NCBI GenBank assembly: GCA_938084905.1
Contig: CALKEQ010000008.1
Location: 62,001 to 126,000 of the forward strand
DNA length: 64,000 nucleotides
Origin: an uncultured bacterium
GTDB lineage: Bacteria > Desulfobacterota > Syntrophorhabdia > Syntrophorhabdales > JANXAF01
Reading direction: 5' to 3'
Below, in pieces: positions 26,491 through 35,290 of this stretch. Numbering within the stretch: position 1 is the first letter of the stretch; every line of letters starts with the position of its first letter. The notes under the pieces are model-generated. The model worked only from the letters and a program-made list of their open reading frames with translations, made no database searches and was not told the DNA's origin. The position numbers were made by a program, and so were the translations under genes.

Positions 26491-27402
26491 ATGGGGAAAA
26501 AGGGACTTATACCAATTGCGTTCCTTCTCCTTTTGCTTTTCCCCTTTTTTCTACCGAGGTTCTATGTTTACCTCTCTTCTCTCATACTCATACACGGGCT
26601 TTTAGCAACGAGTCTGAATTTTGTTCTAGGTTTCGGTGGTATGTATCAGTTTCACCACTGTGTATTTTACGGTGTAGGAGGGTATACGACAGCCCTTCTT
26701 TTAACAAAAACGTCTCTTTCACCTTTTCTTGCTTTTCTCGCGGCACCATTTGCTTCTGCGATCTTGAGTATCCTAATGGGAGTCATATGCGTTAGGCTTT
26801 CCAAACTGTACTTTGGTATGCTTCAGATTTCCCTTGGTTCCCTTGTGTGGGCAATAGTTTACAGATGGTACTCATTTACAGGGGGTGATGATGGTATACA
26901 CGGAATACCTATCCCCCACTTGCTTGCATCCACAAATTCTGCCTACTACTTCACATTGGTAATCACTGCCCTTTCCATGTTTGCCATGTACAGGATGCTA
27001 GTCTCTCCCTTTGGGAAAACACTTCAGGGGATAAGGGACAATCCGGTCAGATGTGAGATGATAGGTGTAAATGTTAAGCTTCACCAGCTTTTGGCCTTGA
27101 TTATTGCCGGTTTTTTTGCAGGAGTTGCGGGAATGCTTTTCGTGATAGTTGACACAACGGTATTCCCTGAGATGCTATTTTGGACTCTCTCCCTAGAAGT
27201 TCTTATCATGTGTCTCGTCGGAGGCTGGTTCACTTTTTTTGGTCCCCTTCTCGGTGCGGCCATATTGATCATCCTAAGGACGATAATAAGCACGTACACT
27301 GTCTACTGGGCTTTGGTCCTCGGGGTGATCATGACTCTAATCATATTCTTTTTGCCAAACGGCATCTTAGGTTACATAGAGGAGAAATTGAAGAGAGGTT
27401 AG
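26491..27402 (+). CDS. livM: Liv-type ABC transporter permease LivM (system 1)
   Basis: 303 residues from the ATG at 26491, or 307 from the GTG at 26479 that overlaps the livH stop. Multi-helix permease with FVLGFGGMYQFHHCVFYGVGGYTTALL and GKTLQGIRDNPVRCEMIGVNV, the LivM loop that contacts the ATPase. Pairs with LivH as the membrane channel. Confidence 0.9.
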   Translation: MGKKGLIPIAFLLLLLFPFFLPRFYVYLSSLILIHGLLATSLNFVLGFGGMYQFHHCVFYGVGGYTTALLLTKTSLSPFLAFLAAPFASAILSILMGVICVRLSKLYFGMLQISLGSLVWAIVYRWYSFTGGDDGIHGIPIPHLLASTNSAYYFTLVITALSMFAMYRMLVSPFGKTLQGIRDNPVRCEMIGVNVKLHQLLALIIAGFFAGVAGMLFVIVDTTVFPEMLFWTLSLEVLIMCLVGGWFTFFGPLLGAAILIILRTIISTYTVYWALVLGVIMTLIIFFLPNGILGYIEEKLKRG

Positions 27403-27409
27403 CTCTTTG

Positions 27410-28150
27410 ATGTTAGAAGTAAAAGGAGTTTCAAAGTCCTTTGACGGTTTCATGGCTGTTTCCAGGGCAAATCTAACGGTAAATAAGGGTGAGATGGTTG
27501 CGGTCATAGGACCGAACGGAGCTGGAAAAACGACCCTCTTTAACCTTATAAGTGGAATATTGAAACCTGACTCAGGAAGGATCATTTATAAGGGAGAGGA
27601 CATAACTTTTTTAAGCCCTTACGAGATATTTCGGAAGGGTATATGCCGATCCTTTCAGATCGTTAATGTTTTCCAGAGGCTCACAGTTTTTGAGAACGTG
27701 CAGTTATCTGTCCTGTCAAGGGAGAAAAAAACGTGGAATCTTTTGATGCCTGCAAAAAAATTCTACGTGGATGAGACAGAAAGGATCCTCGAACAGGTTG
27801 GGCTCAAAGAGAAGAGGGATACTGTAGCCGGTTTTCTTTCCCATGGAGAACAGAAGATTCTAGAGATAGCTATTGCCCTTGGAGGAAAGCCAGAGTTCGT
27901 AATACTTGATGAACCAACTGCTGGAATGTCTCCAGAAGAGACAGTTATGTGCATGGAGTTAATAAAAAAGCTTAGACATGAGATGGATCTCACCATCCTC
28001 TTTTGCGAGCATGACATGGACGTAGTCTTCGGATATGCGGACAGGATCATGGTCATGGTTAGGGGGGAGACTGTGATTGAGGGTACGTGTGACGAGGTGA
28101 GATGTGATACTTTAGTTCAGGAGGCTTATTTGGGTGTGAGCGATGAATGA
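27410..28150 (+). CDS. livG: Liv-type ABC transporter ATPase LivG (system 1)
   Basis: 246 residues. Walker A GPNGAGKTT, signature FLSHGEQKILEIAIALG, Walker B FVILDEPTAGMSP, and H-loop LFCEHDMDVV. ATG at 27410 preferred over the TTG at 27407 used by the track. Signature Ser-His-Gly replaces the common Tyr-Gly form of LivG, a mild variation. Confidence 0.93.
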   Translation: MLEVKGVSKSFDGFMAVSRANLTVNKGEMVAVIGPNGAGKTTLFNLISGILKPDSGRIIYKGEDITFLSPYEIFRKGICRSFQIVNVFQRLTVFENVQLSVLSREKKTWNLLMPAKKFYVDETERILEQVGLKEKRDTVAGFLSHGEQKILEIAIALGGKPEFVILDEPTAGMSPEETVMCMELIKKLRHEMDLTILFCEHDMDVVFGYADRIMVMVRGETVIEGTCDEVRCDTLVQEAYLGVSDE

Positions 28151-28847
28151 AGAATGCCTTCTTGAAGTGAATCGCGTAAACACCTTTTACGGCCTAAGCC
28201 ACATACTTTTTGACGTGTCCCTTAAGGTTTACAAGGGAGAGATAGTTGGACTTCTCGGTAGGAATGGAGCAGGCAAAAGTACAACAATGAAAACTATAAT
28301 GGGTATAACCCCTCCAAAAAGTGGAGAAGTGATCTACAAGGGAGAAGCTATCACAGGGAAACCACCTTATTTACTCTTCAGAATGGGGATAGGTTATGTT
28401 CCCGATGACAGGAGAGTTTTTTCTGACCTAACCGTTGAGGATAACCTGGAAATTGTTTATAGAAGGACAAACCAGTGGAGTAAGCACAGAGTTTACGAAC
28501 TTTTCCCTCATCTGAAAGATATAAGGTCGAGAAAAGCAGGACACCTTTCAGGCGGCGAGCAGCAAATGTTGACCATTGCAAGAGCACTTATGGGAAGTCC
28601 CGAGCTTTTGCTTCTAGATGAACCTACAGAAGGACTTGCTCCGATAATCGTTAAGTCCCTTGAGGACCAGATACGGAAGTTGAAAGAAGCGGGCATAAGT
28701 ATTCTTCTGGCAGAGCAAAATGTAAGGTCTGCGTTAAAGCTAGTAGATAGAGTTTACGTGATAGATAACGGGGTCATAAAATTCGAAGGCACAAAAAAGG
28801 CCTTAGAGGAAAATGAGGAAATAAAAAGGAGATACCTCCTAATATAA
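28143..28847 (+). CDS. livF: Liv-type ABC transporter ATPase LivF (system 1)
   Basis: 234 residues. Walker A GRNGAGKST, signature HLSGGEQQMLTIARALMG, Walker B LLLLDEPTEGLAP, H-loop-equivalent LLAEQNVRSAL, where Gln replaces His as is normal for LivF. Overlaps livG by 8 nt. Ends the first liv operon; the next gene lies on the other strand. Confidence 0.94.
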   Translation: MNEECLLEVNRVNTFYGLSHILFDVSLKVYKGEIVGLLGRNGAGKSTTMKTIMGITPPKSGEVIYKGEAITGKPPYLLFRMGIGYVPDDRRVFSDLTVEDNLEIVYRRTNQWSKHRVYELFPHLKDIRSRKAGHLSGGEQQMLTIARALMGSPELLLLDEPTEGLAPIIVKSLEDQIRKLKEAGISILLAEQNVRSALKLVDRVYVIDNGVIKFEGTKKALEENEEIKRRYLLI

Positions 28848-28935
28848 GAGGCGGGACAAATGAGAATGACGGCGAAAGCTTTTCCTAAAACATGCCCACT
28901 CTTTAAGAGAGCGGTCCTTACGTTTCGATTTTTTA

Positions 28936-29940
28936 TCACAGTTCTACACCAAGCGCAGATCCGCAAGAAATCACAAGCTCTTTAAGTTTTTCCATCCTTT
29001 CGTTTTTGAGTAAGTAATAGAGGTTCTTCAATGCCTGAGGAACGTACTCCATGTACTCTTTAAGACCTCTTTTTTTCCAAAGGAATCCGAAAGCACCGAG
29101 GGCCTGCATGATTCTCTGGATAGAAGCTCTATAGACAGCCTCCTTTGCCTCCGAAAGAGAATTTTTCCAATTTGATGTCTCACAGTAAAAGCGGATCAGT
29201 TCCTCCCTTTCTTTTTCGAGTAGGGAGACGTACGGATCAAATACAAGAGACCCAAGGTCATAAAAGGGGTTCCCCTTTCTCATTCCTTGAAAGTCTATAA
29301 AATACACGGATCCTTCCTTAACCATAACATTCTTGGACTGGCAATCTCTATGGATCAGACAGGAAGGCAGACTCATAAGGTCAGATGTTAGTTTTTCAAA
29401 CTCCCTTTTTAATTCCACAAAAAATAGAGGATCGATCTCGATACCAGTAACACCCCGAACGAAATTTTCGATGAAGTATTCCCTTTCCCAAGCGTAAAGG
29501 AGGGCATCGAATCCCTCTGCGATTCTCACTTCAGTACTTGGAAAATTCTCAAGAGGATACCTATGTAGTCTACTAAGGGAAAGGATTGTCTTCTCATAGA
29601 GAGGTTTTCTCATTTCCCAGTCTAGGTCTTTAAAAGAGAACAGATCCAGATCTCCCAAATCCTCAACAACCAAAATGTTTTCCTCTTTTGCCTCGTAAAC
29701 GATCGAAGGAACGGGGATTCCAATGCCTTTTAAAAAACGGGCGATCCCCGCGTAATAGGTGTTTTCAACCCTCTCTGGATCGTAGATTATAACTATAAAA
29801 GTCCTTCCATCCTTTAGTTTCAACCGAAAAAAATCCCTCTGCGATCCTCTCTTTGAAAGAGGACTAAGTTCCAACGGATCTCCTGAGAAGAATTTGCTCA
29901 AGAATTCTCTTATGTGAAGGATAGATTCCTCAGAGATCAT
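28936..29940 (-). CDS. amgK: Sugar kinase of the aminoglycoside phosphotransferase family (AmgK-like)
   Basis: 334 residues. Kinase-like fold with the catalytic loop CLIHRDCQSKNVMV and metal-binding YFIDFQGMRKGNPFYDLGSL, the form seen in AmgK, the anomeric MurNAc/GlcNAc kinase of cell-wall recycling. The N-terminal lysine-bearing strands (FFRLKLKDGRTFIVIIYDP) are present. The gene directly follows murU with an ATGA overlap, the same pairing as in Pseudomonas. Assignment rests on motif plus neighbour. Confidence 0.8.
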   Translation of the reverse strand: MISEESILHIREFLSKFFSGDPLELSPLSKRGSQRDFFRLKLKDGRTFIVIIYDPERVENTYYAGIARFLKGIGIPVPSIVYEAKEENILVVEDLGDLDLFSFKDLDWEMRKPLYEKTILSLSRLHRYPLENFPSTEVRIAEGFDALLYAWEREYFIENFVRGVTGIEIDPLFFVELKREFEKLTSDLMSLPSCLIHRDCQSKNVMVKEGSVYFIDFQGMRKGNPFYDLGSLVFDPYVSLLEKEREELIRFYCETSNWKNSLSEAKEAVYRASIQRIMQALGAFGFLWKKRGLKEYMEYVPQALKNLYYLLKNERMEKLKELVISCGSALGVEL

Positions 29941-30662
29941 CTAAATATGAGGTGAGGATCCATTTTTTTTATCCTCTCGTAGGATTCAACCGTTCCGATT
30001 TCGAACCATTCCCCCTCATCAACTACAATGCCCCTTACTTTTTCCGGGTCTTTCTCCACAAAATAGAGAAGAATATCTACTAGTGAAAAGGGCTTTGATG
30101 TCTCTACGTATGAAAGACACTCAGTCTCTAAAGCGTAAACTCCTGCGAATTGAAAATTTGATCCGGTCGATTTTCCCACAATCCCCCTTATATCCGTGAC
30201 ATAACCTTCCTTGTCAATTGTGATCTGTTTCTGCGGACCATCGGTTCTAAGCGCAAGAGTGAAGTATGGCCTTCTTGAGTTATGAAATCCCATTATCCTT
30301 TCTAAGGGCATGGTTGTAAGGATATCGCCATTATGGCAGAGTATGGCTTCGTCTTCCAAAAGGAGATCCTCTATATTTTTCAGTCCTCCACCAGTATCGA
30401 GGAGAGAAGGCTCATACCTAAATACTATTGGCTTTCCCCTCCACTTGGAGTCCGGAAAGAATCTGGTATACGCCTCATGGGCGTGATGGGTATTTATTAT
30501 GAACCTTTCAAACCCGTACATTATAAGTCGATCGAGGATGTAAAAGAGGAGGGGTTTTCCCCAAAGAGGGACGAGAGGTTTGGGCATTGAATCTGTGTAA
30601 GGTCTTAGCCTCTTGCCCATCCCTGCTCCGAGGATGAAAGCTGTCTTAAATCTCCTTTTCAT
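29937..30662 (-). CDS. murU: N-acetylmuramate-1-phosphate uridylyltransferase-like nucleotidyltransferase (MurU)
   Basis: 241 residues. NTP-transferase start FILGAGMGKRLRPYTDSMPKPLVPLWGKPLL, then DTGGGLKN and HNGDILTTMPL, and EWFEIGTVESYERIK at the end. Short single-domain form as in MurU, which turns MurNAc-1-P into UDP-MurNAc and bypasses de novo synthesis. Overlaps the SpoIID-like gene upstream by 17 nt and amgK downstream by 4 nt. A mannose-1-P guanylyltransferase-like activity cannot be excluded from sequence alone. Confidence 0.82.
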   Translation of the reverse strand: MKRRFKTAFILGAGMGKRLRPYTDSMPKPLVPLWGKPLLFYILDRLIMYGFERFIINTHHAHEAYTRFFPDSKWRGKPIVFRYEPSLLDTGGGLKNIEDLLLEDEAILCHNGDILTTMPLERIMGFHNSRRPYFTLALRTDGPQKQITIDKEGYVTDIRGIVGKSTGSNFQFAGVYALETECLSYVETSKPFSLVDILLYFVEKDPEKVRGIVVDEGEWFEIGTVESYERIKKMDPHLIFR

Positions 30663-31965
30663 ATATGTTTAGGAGACTCGTTCCCCTAAAGTAATGCTTG
30701 AGGATCCTATCATAAGTCCAACCCATAAGAGCCATCTTTGCTGCTCCTATTTGGCACATACCCACACCATGACCCCAGCCAGCTCCAAGAAGAGTGATCG
30801 ATTTAAGTCTATTTCTTTTATCCCTTTCTTCCTTAATTAAAAATGCGCTGCTTAAAAGGTGAGATTTGGATAGGATTCTCCTTATTTCTAGTTCTTTTCC
30901 GACAACTAGCGTACTCTTTTCCCCCTCAATGAGAAGCTTTTTAATTCTCCCAGATGGTCCTCTTGATAGAGCTCTCATTCCTTTGATATTCCCCAGATCG
31001 AACCCCGTCTTTTCCTTCACCAGCTCCCCTAATTCATCTCCCTTTAGAAGGACCTTCCAGCGAAAAAAATCCAAAGTGGCGAGATCGGTCTCAGCTAATA
31101 TCTCTGGGAGGATTATTTTCCTCCCTGGATTGCAGAAGACCCTAGGTCTCGTAGTTACCCAGCGTGCTAGCCTTGCTTCGCTAATTATTGGAGGCAAATT
31201 CTCTGTACAATCGGGAACACTCGCAAGGTAAGGAACATCCCTATCTTCCCAGGCTGTTGAATACTCATCCGTTCTTCCACCACAGCACTTTGAGTATCTA
31301 GTGTCACATATCTCTGAACCGTATACAAGGACAAGGCCCCGTGTCTCATTCACCGCATCCTCTACCTGGCTTGAGAGAACCTTGGTGATCCCGTGGTACC
31401 TCTGACAATGGTCATCAGCGCAGATGTGGAAAAGCTCATGATCACAGTCTCCGTAAATCCTAAGAATCTCTCCATTTCCCTCCTTTTGAATAGGCCTCTC
31501 TTTTTCTTTTCGCAAGATTCTAAAAAAAAGCCAGCTTCTCGAGACTATAGCCTGGGCCTTAAGAAACTCAAAGGGCGCAAAAGGGCTCATCTCAGAAGAT
31601 ACGACACTTTTTATGTATTCCTCAACGTCGACCAAATTTATAGCAATGAGAGAATCACCCTCTGTGAGCTTAAGCACGAGATCTCCTCTGAAGGTCTGCT
31701 TTTCCCTTTTTTCCCAATGAAAGTTTTGTCCCACGACAACATTCTCAAGACTGAAAGTTGAGTTCTTAAGAGCGGTCAAAGTCAATTCTCCTTCTGAGAC
31801 AAATACGCTCTCTCCCAAAATAAGCTCAAGTCTTCCATCCACAACTTTAGCTGAAAAAGAACCTGAGACAGACTTTGTCTTTTGCAGGAGATACTCCCCT
31901 TCCAGATGACCACTTAGGCTCTTTGCACCTTGAACTATTCCAACGGAAACGGTTTGGGATTCCAA
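30646..31965 (-). CDS. SpoIID/LytB-domain protein (peptidoglycan lytic enzyme-like)
   Basis: 439 residues. The SpoIID core is clear: INLVDVEEYIKSVVSSEMSPFAPFEFLKAQAIVSRSW, with the catalytic Glu of SSEM, RYSKCCGGRTDEYSTAWED, and GWGHGVGMCQIGAAKMALMG. SpoIID cleaves denuded glycan strands. No signal peptide follows the TTG start used (GGGGGA lies 9 nt upstream), so export is unclear, or the true start differs. It heads the murU-amgK operon, which makes a peptidoglycan turnover role likely and is an interesting pairing. Confidence 0.82.
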   Translation of the reverse strand: MESQTVSVGIVQGAKSLSGHLEGEYLLQKTKSVSGSFSAKVVDGRLELILGESVFVSEGELTLTALKNSTFSLENVVVGQNFHWEKREKQTFRGDLVLKLTEGDSLIAINLVDVEEYIKSVVSSEMSPFAPFEFLKAQAIVSRSWLFFRILRKEKERPIQKEGNGEILRIYGDCDHELFHICADDHCQRYHGITKVLSSQVEDAVNETRGLVLVYGSEICDTRYSKCCGGRTDEYSTAWEDRDVPYLASVPDCTENLPPIISEARLARWVTTRPRVFCNPGRKIILPEILAETDLATLDFFRWKVLLKGDELGELVKEKTGFDLGNIKGMRALSRGPSGRIKKLLIEGEKSTLVVGKELEIRRILSKSHLLSSAFLIKEERDKRNRLKSITLLGAGWGHGVGMCQIGAAKMALMGWTYDRILKHYFRGTSLLNIYEKEI

Positions 31966-31991
31966 AGAATTATCCCCCGGAAAAGTTAAAT

Positions 31992-32000
31992 ACTATACCA
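31992..32000 (-). promoter_or_regulatory. Extended -10 promoter element for the spoIID-murU-amgK operon
   Basis: TGG-TATAGT on the minus strand, 26 nt before the TTG start. No good -35 is seen at normal spacing, consistent with an extended -10 type. Confidence 0.4.
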
Positions 32001-32077
32001 CATCTTGACAAAATACGTGAAGGAATTAAATTGTACTCGAGAAAGAAAGAAACTAAGTTAGAAAGGAGGGATCAAAT

Positions 32078-32524
32078 ATGGCATGGGAAATAACACCATG
32101 GAGACCTTTTAAGGAGCTTGAAAGGATAAGAAAGGAAATGGATGAACTCTGGGAGTCCTTCTTTGAACGGAGGCCATTCAGAGGAGAACTGTCCGAATGG
32201 CTTCCATCTGTGGACTTCTCAGAGACGAAAACTAGCTATGTTGTAAAGGCGGAACTTCCTGGAATTGATCCGAAGAACGTTGATATCTCCCTTAGCGAAA
32301 ACGTTCTCACCATAAAAGGTGAGAAGAAGCAGGAGAAGGAAGAGGAGGGTGAAAACTATCACTTCGTTGAACGTTCTTACGGAAGCTTTGTAAGGTCCAT
32401 AAGGCTTCCCGGAGAAGTGCAGAGTGATAAGATCAGCGCTACGTACAAGAACGGGGTTCTGAAAGTCGTTCTGCCGAAGACAGAGGAAGCGAAAAAGAAG
32501 GAGATAAAGATAAAGGTAGAGTAA
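32078..32524 (+). CDS. Small heat-shock protein, Hsp20/alpha-crystallin family
   Basis: 148 residues. Alpha-crystallin domain from about residue 40: DFSETKTSYVVKAELPGIDP, ISLSENVLTIKGEKK, FVRSIRLPGEVQ and YKNGVLKVVLPK; a charged tail follows. ATP-independent holdase chaperone in the cytoplasm. Strong AAGGAGGG ribosome site. No CIRCE element or clear heat-shock sigma promoter is visible upstream. A strong terminator follows. Confidence 0.95.
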   Translation: MAWEITPWRPFKELERIRKEMDELWESFFERRPFRGELSEWLPSVDFSETKTSYVVKAELPGIDPKNVDISLSENVLTIKGEKKQEKEEEGENYHFVERSYGSFVRSIRLPGEVQSDKISATYKNGVLKVVLPKTEEAKKKEIKIKVE

Positions 32525-32532
32525 TCTTCAGT

Positions 32533-32559
32533 AGGGGTGGGATTCCACCCCTCCTTTTG
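32533..32559 (+). terminator. Intrinsic terminator after hsp20
   Basis: AGGGGTGG-GATT-CCACCCCT followed by CCTTTTG, 9 nt after the stop codon. A second inverted repeat, CAAAAGCTA (32571-32579) with TAGCTTTTG (32595-32603), follows. The remaining bases to 32791 hold no gene I can support. Confidence 0.75.
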
Positions 32560-32791
32560 AAAAGCAAGGGCAAAAGCTAGTACAAACGAGAGTTTAGCTT
32601 TTGGATCTTGTTTCAATTTCTCCTCAACGATAAATTCCCCGTTCCTTGGATAGTACTTTCCAAAAAAACCTAGAAAAAGCAAAATCCTAAGCTTAAGGAG
32701 ATTGGTTCTGAGTGTTCACTTGACAGCAAGTTTGTAATATTGCAAAAAAGATCTGCCGAAGAATTTCGGTACAATTGATAAGGACTGACTT

Positions 32792-33841
32792 ATGATCCAA
32801 AACGTAAGGGTAAAAGGGATCGTATCAGCTGGAATTGGAAGGGGAGAAAGTTTTTTTAGAATGGATTGGGTTTCATCCGGAATCAAGGAACTTCTCGGTT
32901 TCGATCCTTATCCTGGGACTTTGAACCTAAAGATAGATGAGAAAGATTTTGCGATGCTCAATGAACTTCTCCAAGAAGGACTTACCCTTAAATCCCCATC
33001 CTCAGAGTTTTGTACTGCCATCCTACTTAGAGCTACCATAAAGGGGGTTCAATGTGCGGCAATTTTTCCTGAAAAAAGTGTCTGGGTTCACAGAAACACC
33101 CTTGAGATAATCGCGCCCTTTAGGCTTAAGGGAAAGTTGAGCATAGAAGAGGGAAGTGAAATTGAGGTTGATATAAAAAGAAGATTTGTGCCTCAAGCCG
33201 TAATATTCGATATGGACGGTACTTTGGTGGACTCATTTCCCCTTTTTTCCAGGTTAGTTGAGAAATTCCTTAAAGAGCGGTCAATCCCCTGTACCTCATC
33301 TTCCCTTCGGGAGGCCATAAACGAAAACGAAAACTTTTGGGAGGTTCTTTTACCTGAAGAAGAGGGGGTAAAGGAGAAGGTAATAAAAGAGGCAGAAGAG
33401 TTTTTTAGGTTCCATCTTCATTCATGTGATGTATTCCCTCAGGCGAAAGATGTTATTCAAAAGATAAGGGAGAGGGGGATAAAGACGGCTCTTATAGGAA
33501 CTGACTGGGATCTGAAAACAACTACATCTCTTTTTAAAAAAGCTGGAATTGAAATAGGATCATTCTTCGATTACACGTTTACGGACCTCCCTTACCATGA
33601 AAGGAGGAAGTCCCTTAAGGAATCGCTAATAGGTGCTTTTTCGGCCCTATCCGCTTCCCCGTACAGAACCGTATACGTGGGTGATCGTGTTCTGGATATT
33701 CGTACTGGAAAGGAACTAGGACTTGTAACAGTTGGGGTATTGACAGGCGTAGGTGAGAGAGAGGAACTCTACGAGGCTGGAGCCGATCATGTAATAGGCG
33801 ACCTGGAAGAATTGGTTGAGAGGATCGATGAGACCTGCTAA
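32792..33841 (+). CDS. Fusion of DUF120 (CTP-dependent riboflavin kinase-like) and HAD-family phosphatase
   Basis: 349 residues in two parts. Residues 1-130 match the archaeal riboflavin kinase family (RibK, DUF120): GIVSAGIGRGESFF, FDPYPGTLNLKID at 37-49, AAIFPEKSVWVHRNTLEIIAPFRLKGKLSIEEGSEIEV. Residues 133-349 are a phosphoglycolate phosphatase-like HAD: FDMDGTLVDSF with D140 and D142, LIGTDWDL (motif II), and VYVGDRVLDIRTG (motif IV). HAD enzymes supply both the missing phosphatase of riboflavin synthesis and FMN hydrolase, so a bifunctional flavin enzyme is plausible but not proven. Located before gltX-smc. Confidence 0.88.
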   Translation: MIQNVRVKGIVSAGIGRGESFFRMDWVSSGIKELLGFDPYPGTLNLKIDEKDFAMLNELLQEGLTLKSPSSEFCTAILLRATIKGVQCAAIFPEKSVWVHRNTLEIIAPFRLKGKLSIEEGSEIEVDIKRRFVPQAVIFDMDGTLVDSFPLFSRLVEKFLKERSIPCTSSSLREAINENENFWEVLLPEEEGVKEKVIKEAEEFFRFHLHSCDVFPQAKDVIQKIRERGIKTALIGTDWDLKTTTSLFKKAGIEIGSFFDYTFTDLPYHERRKSLKESLIGAFSALSASPYRTVYVGDRVLDIRTGKELGLVTVGVLTGVGEREELYEAGADHVIGDLEELVERIDETC

Positions 33842-33898
33842 GAGAGTTACAATTGAAGTAATGGTCCGATTCCATTATATTAAGAACCTGTAAGAAGG

Positions 33899-35290
33899 AT
33901 GGTCAGGACAAGATTTGCACCAAGCCCGACAGGCTATCTTCACATTGGAGGAGCACGAACAGCCCTTTTTAACTATCTCTTCACACGTCACGAAAAAGGG
34001 AGAATGATCCTTAGGATCGAGGATACGGATATTGAAAGATCAAAGGAGGAGTACACAAATGACATAATCGAAGGGCTAAGGTGGCTTGGAATAGATTGGG
34101 ATGAGGGACCATTCTTCCAGAGGGAACGGATCGAAGAGTACAGAAAGTTTGCCTATACTCTTCTAGAGAAGGGTTATGCGTACAGATGTTACTGCGCTCC
34201 TCAAGTTCTTGAGGAGAAAAGAGAAAGAGCCATAAAGGAAGGAAGAAAGCCATCCTACGATAGGACATGCAGGGACAAGAATCTAAACTACACAGATAGA
34301 CCTTTTGTCATAAGGTTCAAAACACCTCTTACGGGGAATGTGAGTTTTGACGATCTGATTCGGGGAAGGATCACCTTTCAATGTGAGGAGCTGGACGACC
34401 TTGTAATTTTAAGAAGTGATGGTACGCCTACGTACAATTTCACGGTTGTGATCGATGATGCCCTTATGGGTATAACGCACGTGATAAGAGGTGACGACCA
34501 CATAAACAACACTCCAAGGCAAATCCTCATATATGAGGCACTAGGGTATAAGGTCCCATACTTTGCCCACGTTGCCATGATTCTCGGGAAGGATAGAACA
34601 AAGCTGAGTAAGAGGCACGGAGCTGTCTCCATACTGGAGTACAGAAGGGAAGGTTTTTTACCAGAGGCTCTGGTAAATTACATTGCCAGGCTCGGTTGGT
34701 CGTACGGAGATCAGGAGATCTTTTCAAAGGAGGAGCTTATAGAGAAGTTCGAGCTTAGAGATGTAGGTAAATCTCCGTCAATTTTTGACATGGAGAAACT
34801 TCTCTGGATGAATAGCCACTACATAAAAACGCTTCCAATTGAGGTAATAGGAGAACGTGTGAGGACCTTTCTACTGGAGCTCGGGATCGATGTCGAAAAT
34901 AACGGCTATCTTTACAAGGTTATAAACACTTTAAGACCGAGGGCAAAGACTCTTAAAGAGATGGCACAGATGGCCTACTTTTACTACAGGGAAGACTATC
35001 AGTTTGAAAATAGTGCGAAAGAGAGGTTCTTTACAAAAAAAGGGAAGGATGTACTTTTGGCCTTTCTTGAAAAATTTGAAAAAATTGAGGAGATAAATGA
35101 GGGGACGTTGAGAACAGTTTTTGAGAGTGTATCAAGGGAATTAGAAATAAAACTAGTTGATGCTGTCCAGATAGTACGGCTTGCCATATCCGGGAGGCTT
35201 GCAACTCCAGGAATTTTCGAGGTGATTGAGATCCTCGGGAAGGAGAGTACAAAAAGGAGAATAAGAAGAGCAATAGGAGAGATCACATAA
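33899..35290 (+). CDS. gltX: Glutamyl-tRNA synthetase
   Basis: 463 residues. Class I signatures SPTGYLHIGGARTALFN (HIGH) and DRTKLSKRHGAVS (KMSKS) are intact; RIEDTDIERSKEEY and VIRGDDHINNTPRQ are typical GluRS. Whether it is discriminating or also charges tRNA-Gln cannot be told. AAGG lies next to the ATG. The smc gene starts at the base after its stop. Confidence 0.95.
   Translation: MVRTRFAPSPTGYLHIGGARTALFNYLFTRHEKGRMILRIEDTDIERSKEEYTNDIIEGLRWLGIDWDEGPFFQRERIEEYRKFAYTLLEKGYAYRCYCAPQVLEEKRERAIKEGRKPSYDRTCRDKNLNYTDRPFVIRFKTPLTGNVSFDDLIRGRITFQCEELDDLVILRSDGTPTYNFTVVIDDALMGITHVIRGDDHINNTPRQILIYEALGYKVPYFAHVAMILGKDRTKLSKRHGAVSILEYRREGFLPEALVNYIARLGWSYGDQEIFSKEELIEKFELRDVGKSPSIFDMEKLLWMNSHYIKTLPIEVIGERVRTFLLELGIDVENNGYLYKVINTLRPRAKTLKEMAQMAYFYYREDYQFENSAKERFFTKKGKDVLLAFLEKFEKIEEINEGTLRTVFESVSRELEIKLVDAVQIVRLAISGRLATPGIFEVIEILGKESTKRRIRRAIGEIT

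Noticed and set aside
32377-32682. 101-codon minus-strand ORF over the end of hsp20
   Set aside because: It reads through the hsp20 terminator and antisense of a conserved chaperone; no family features.
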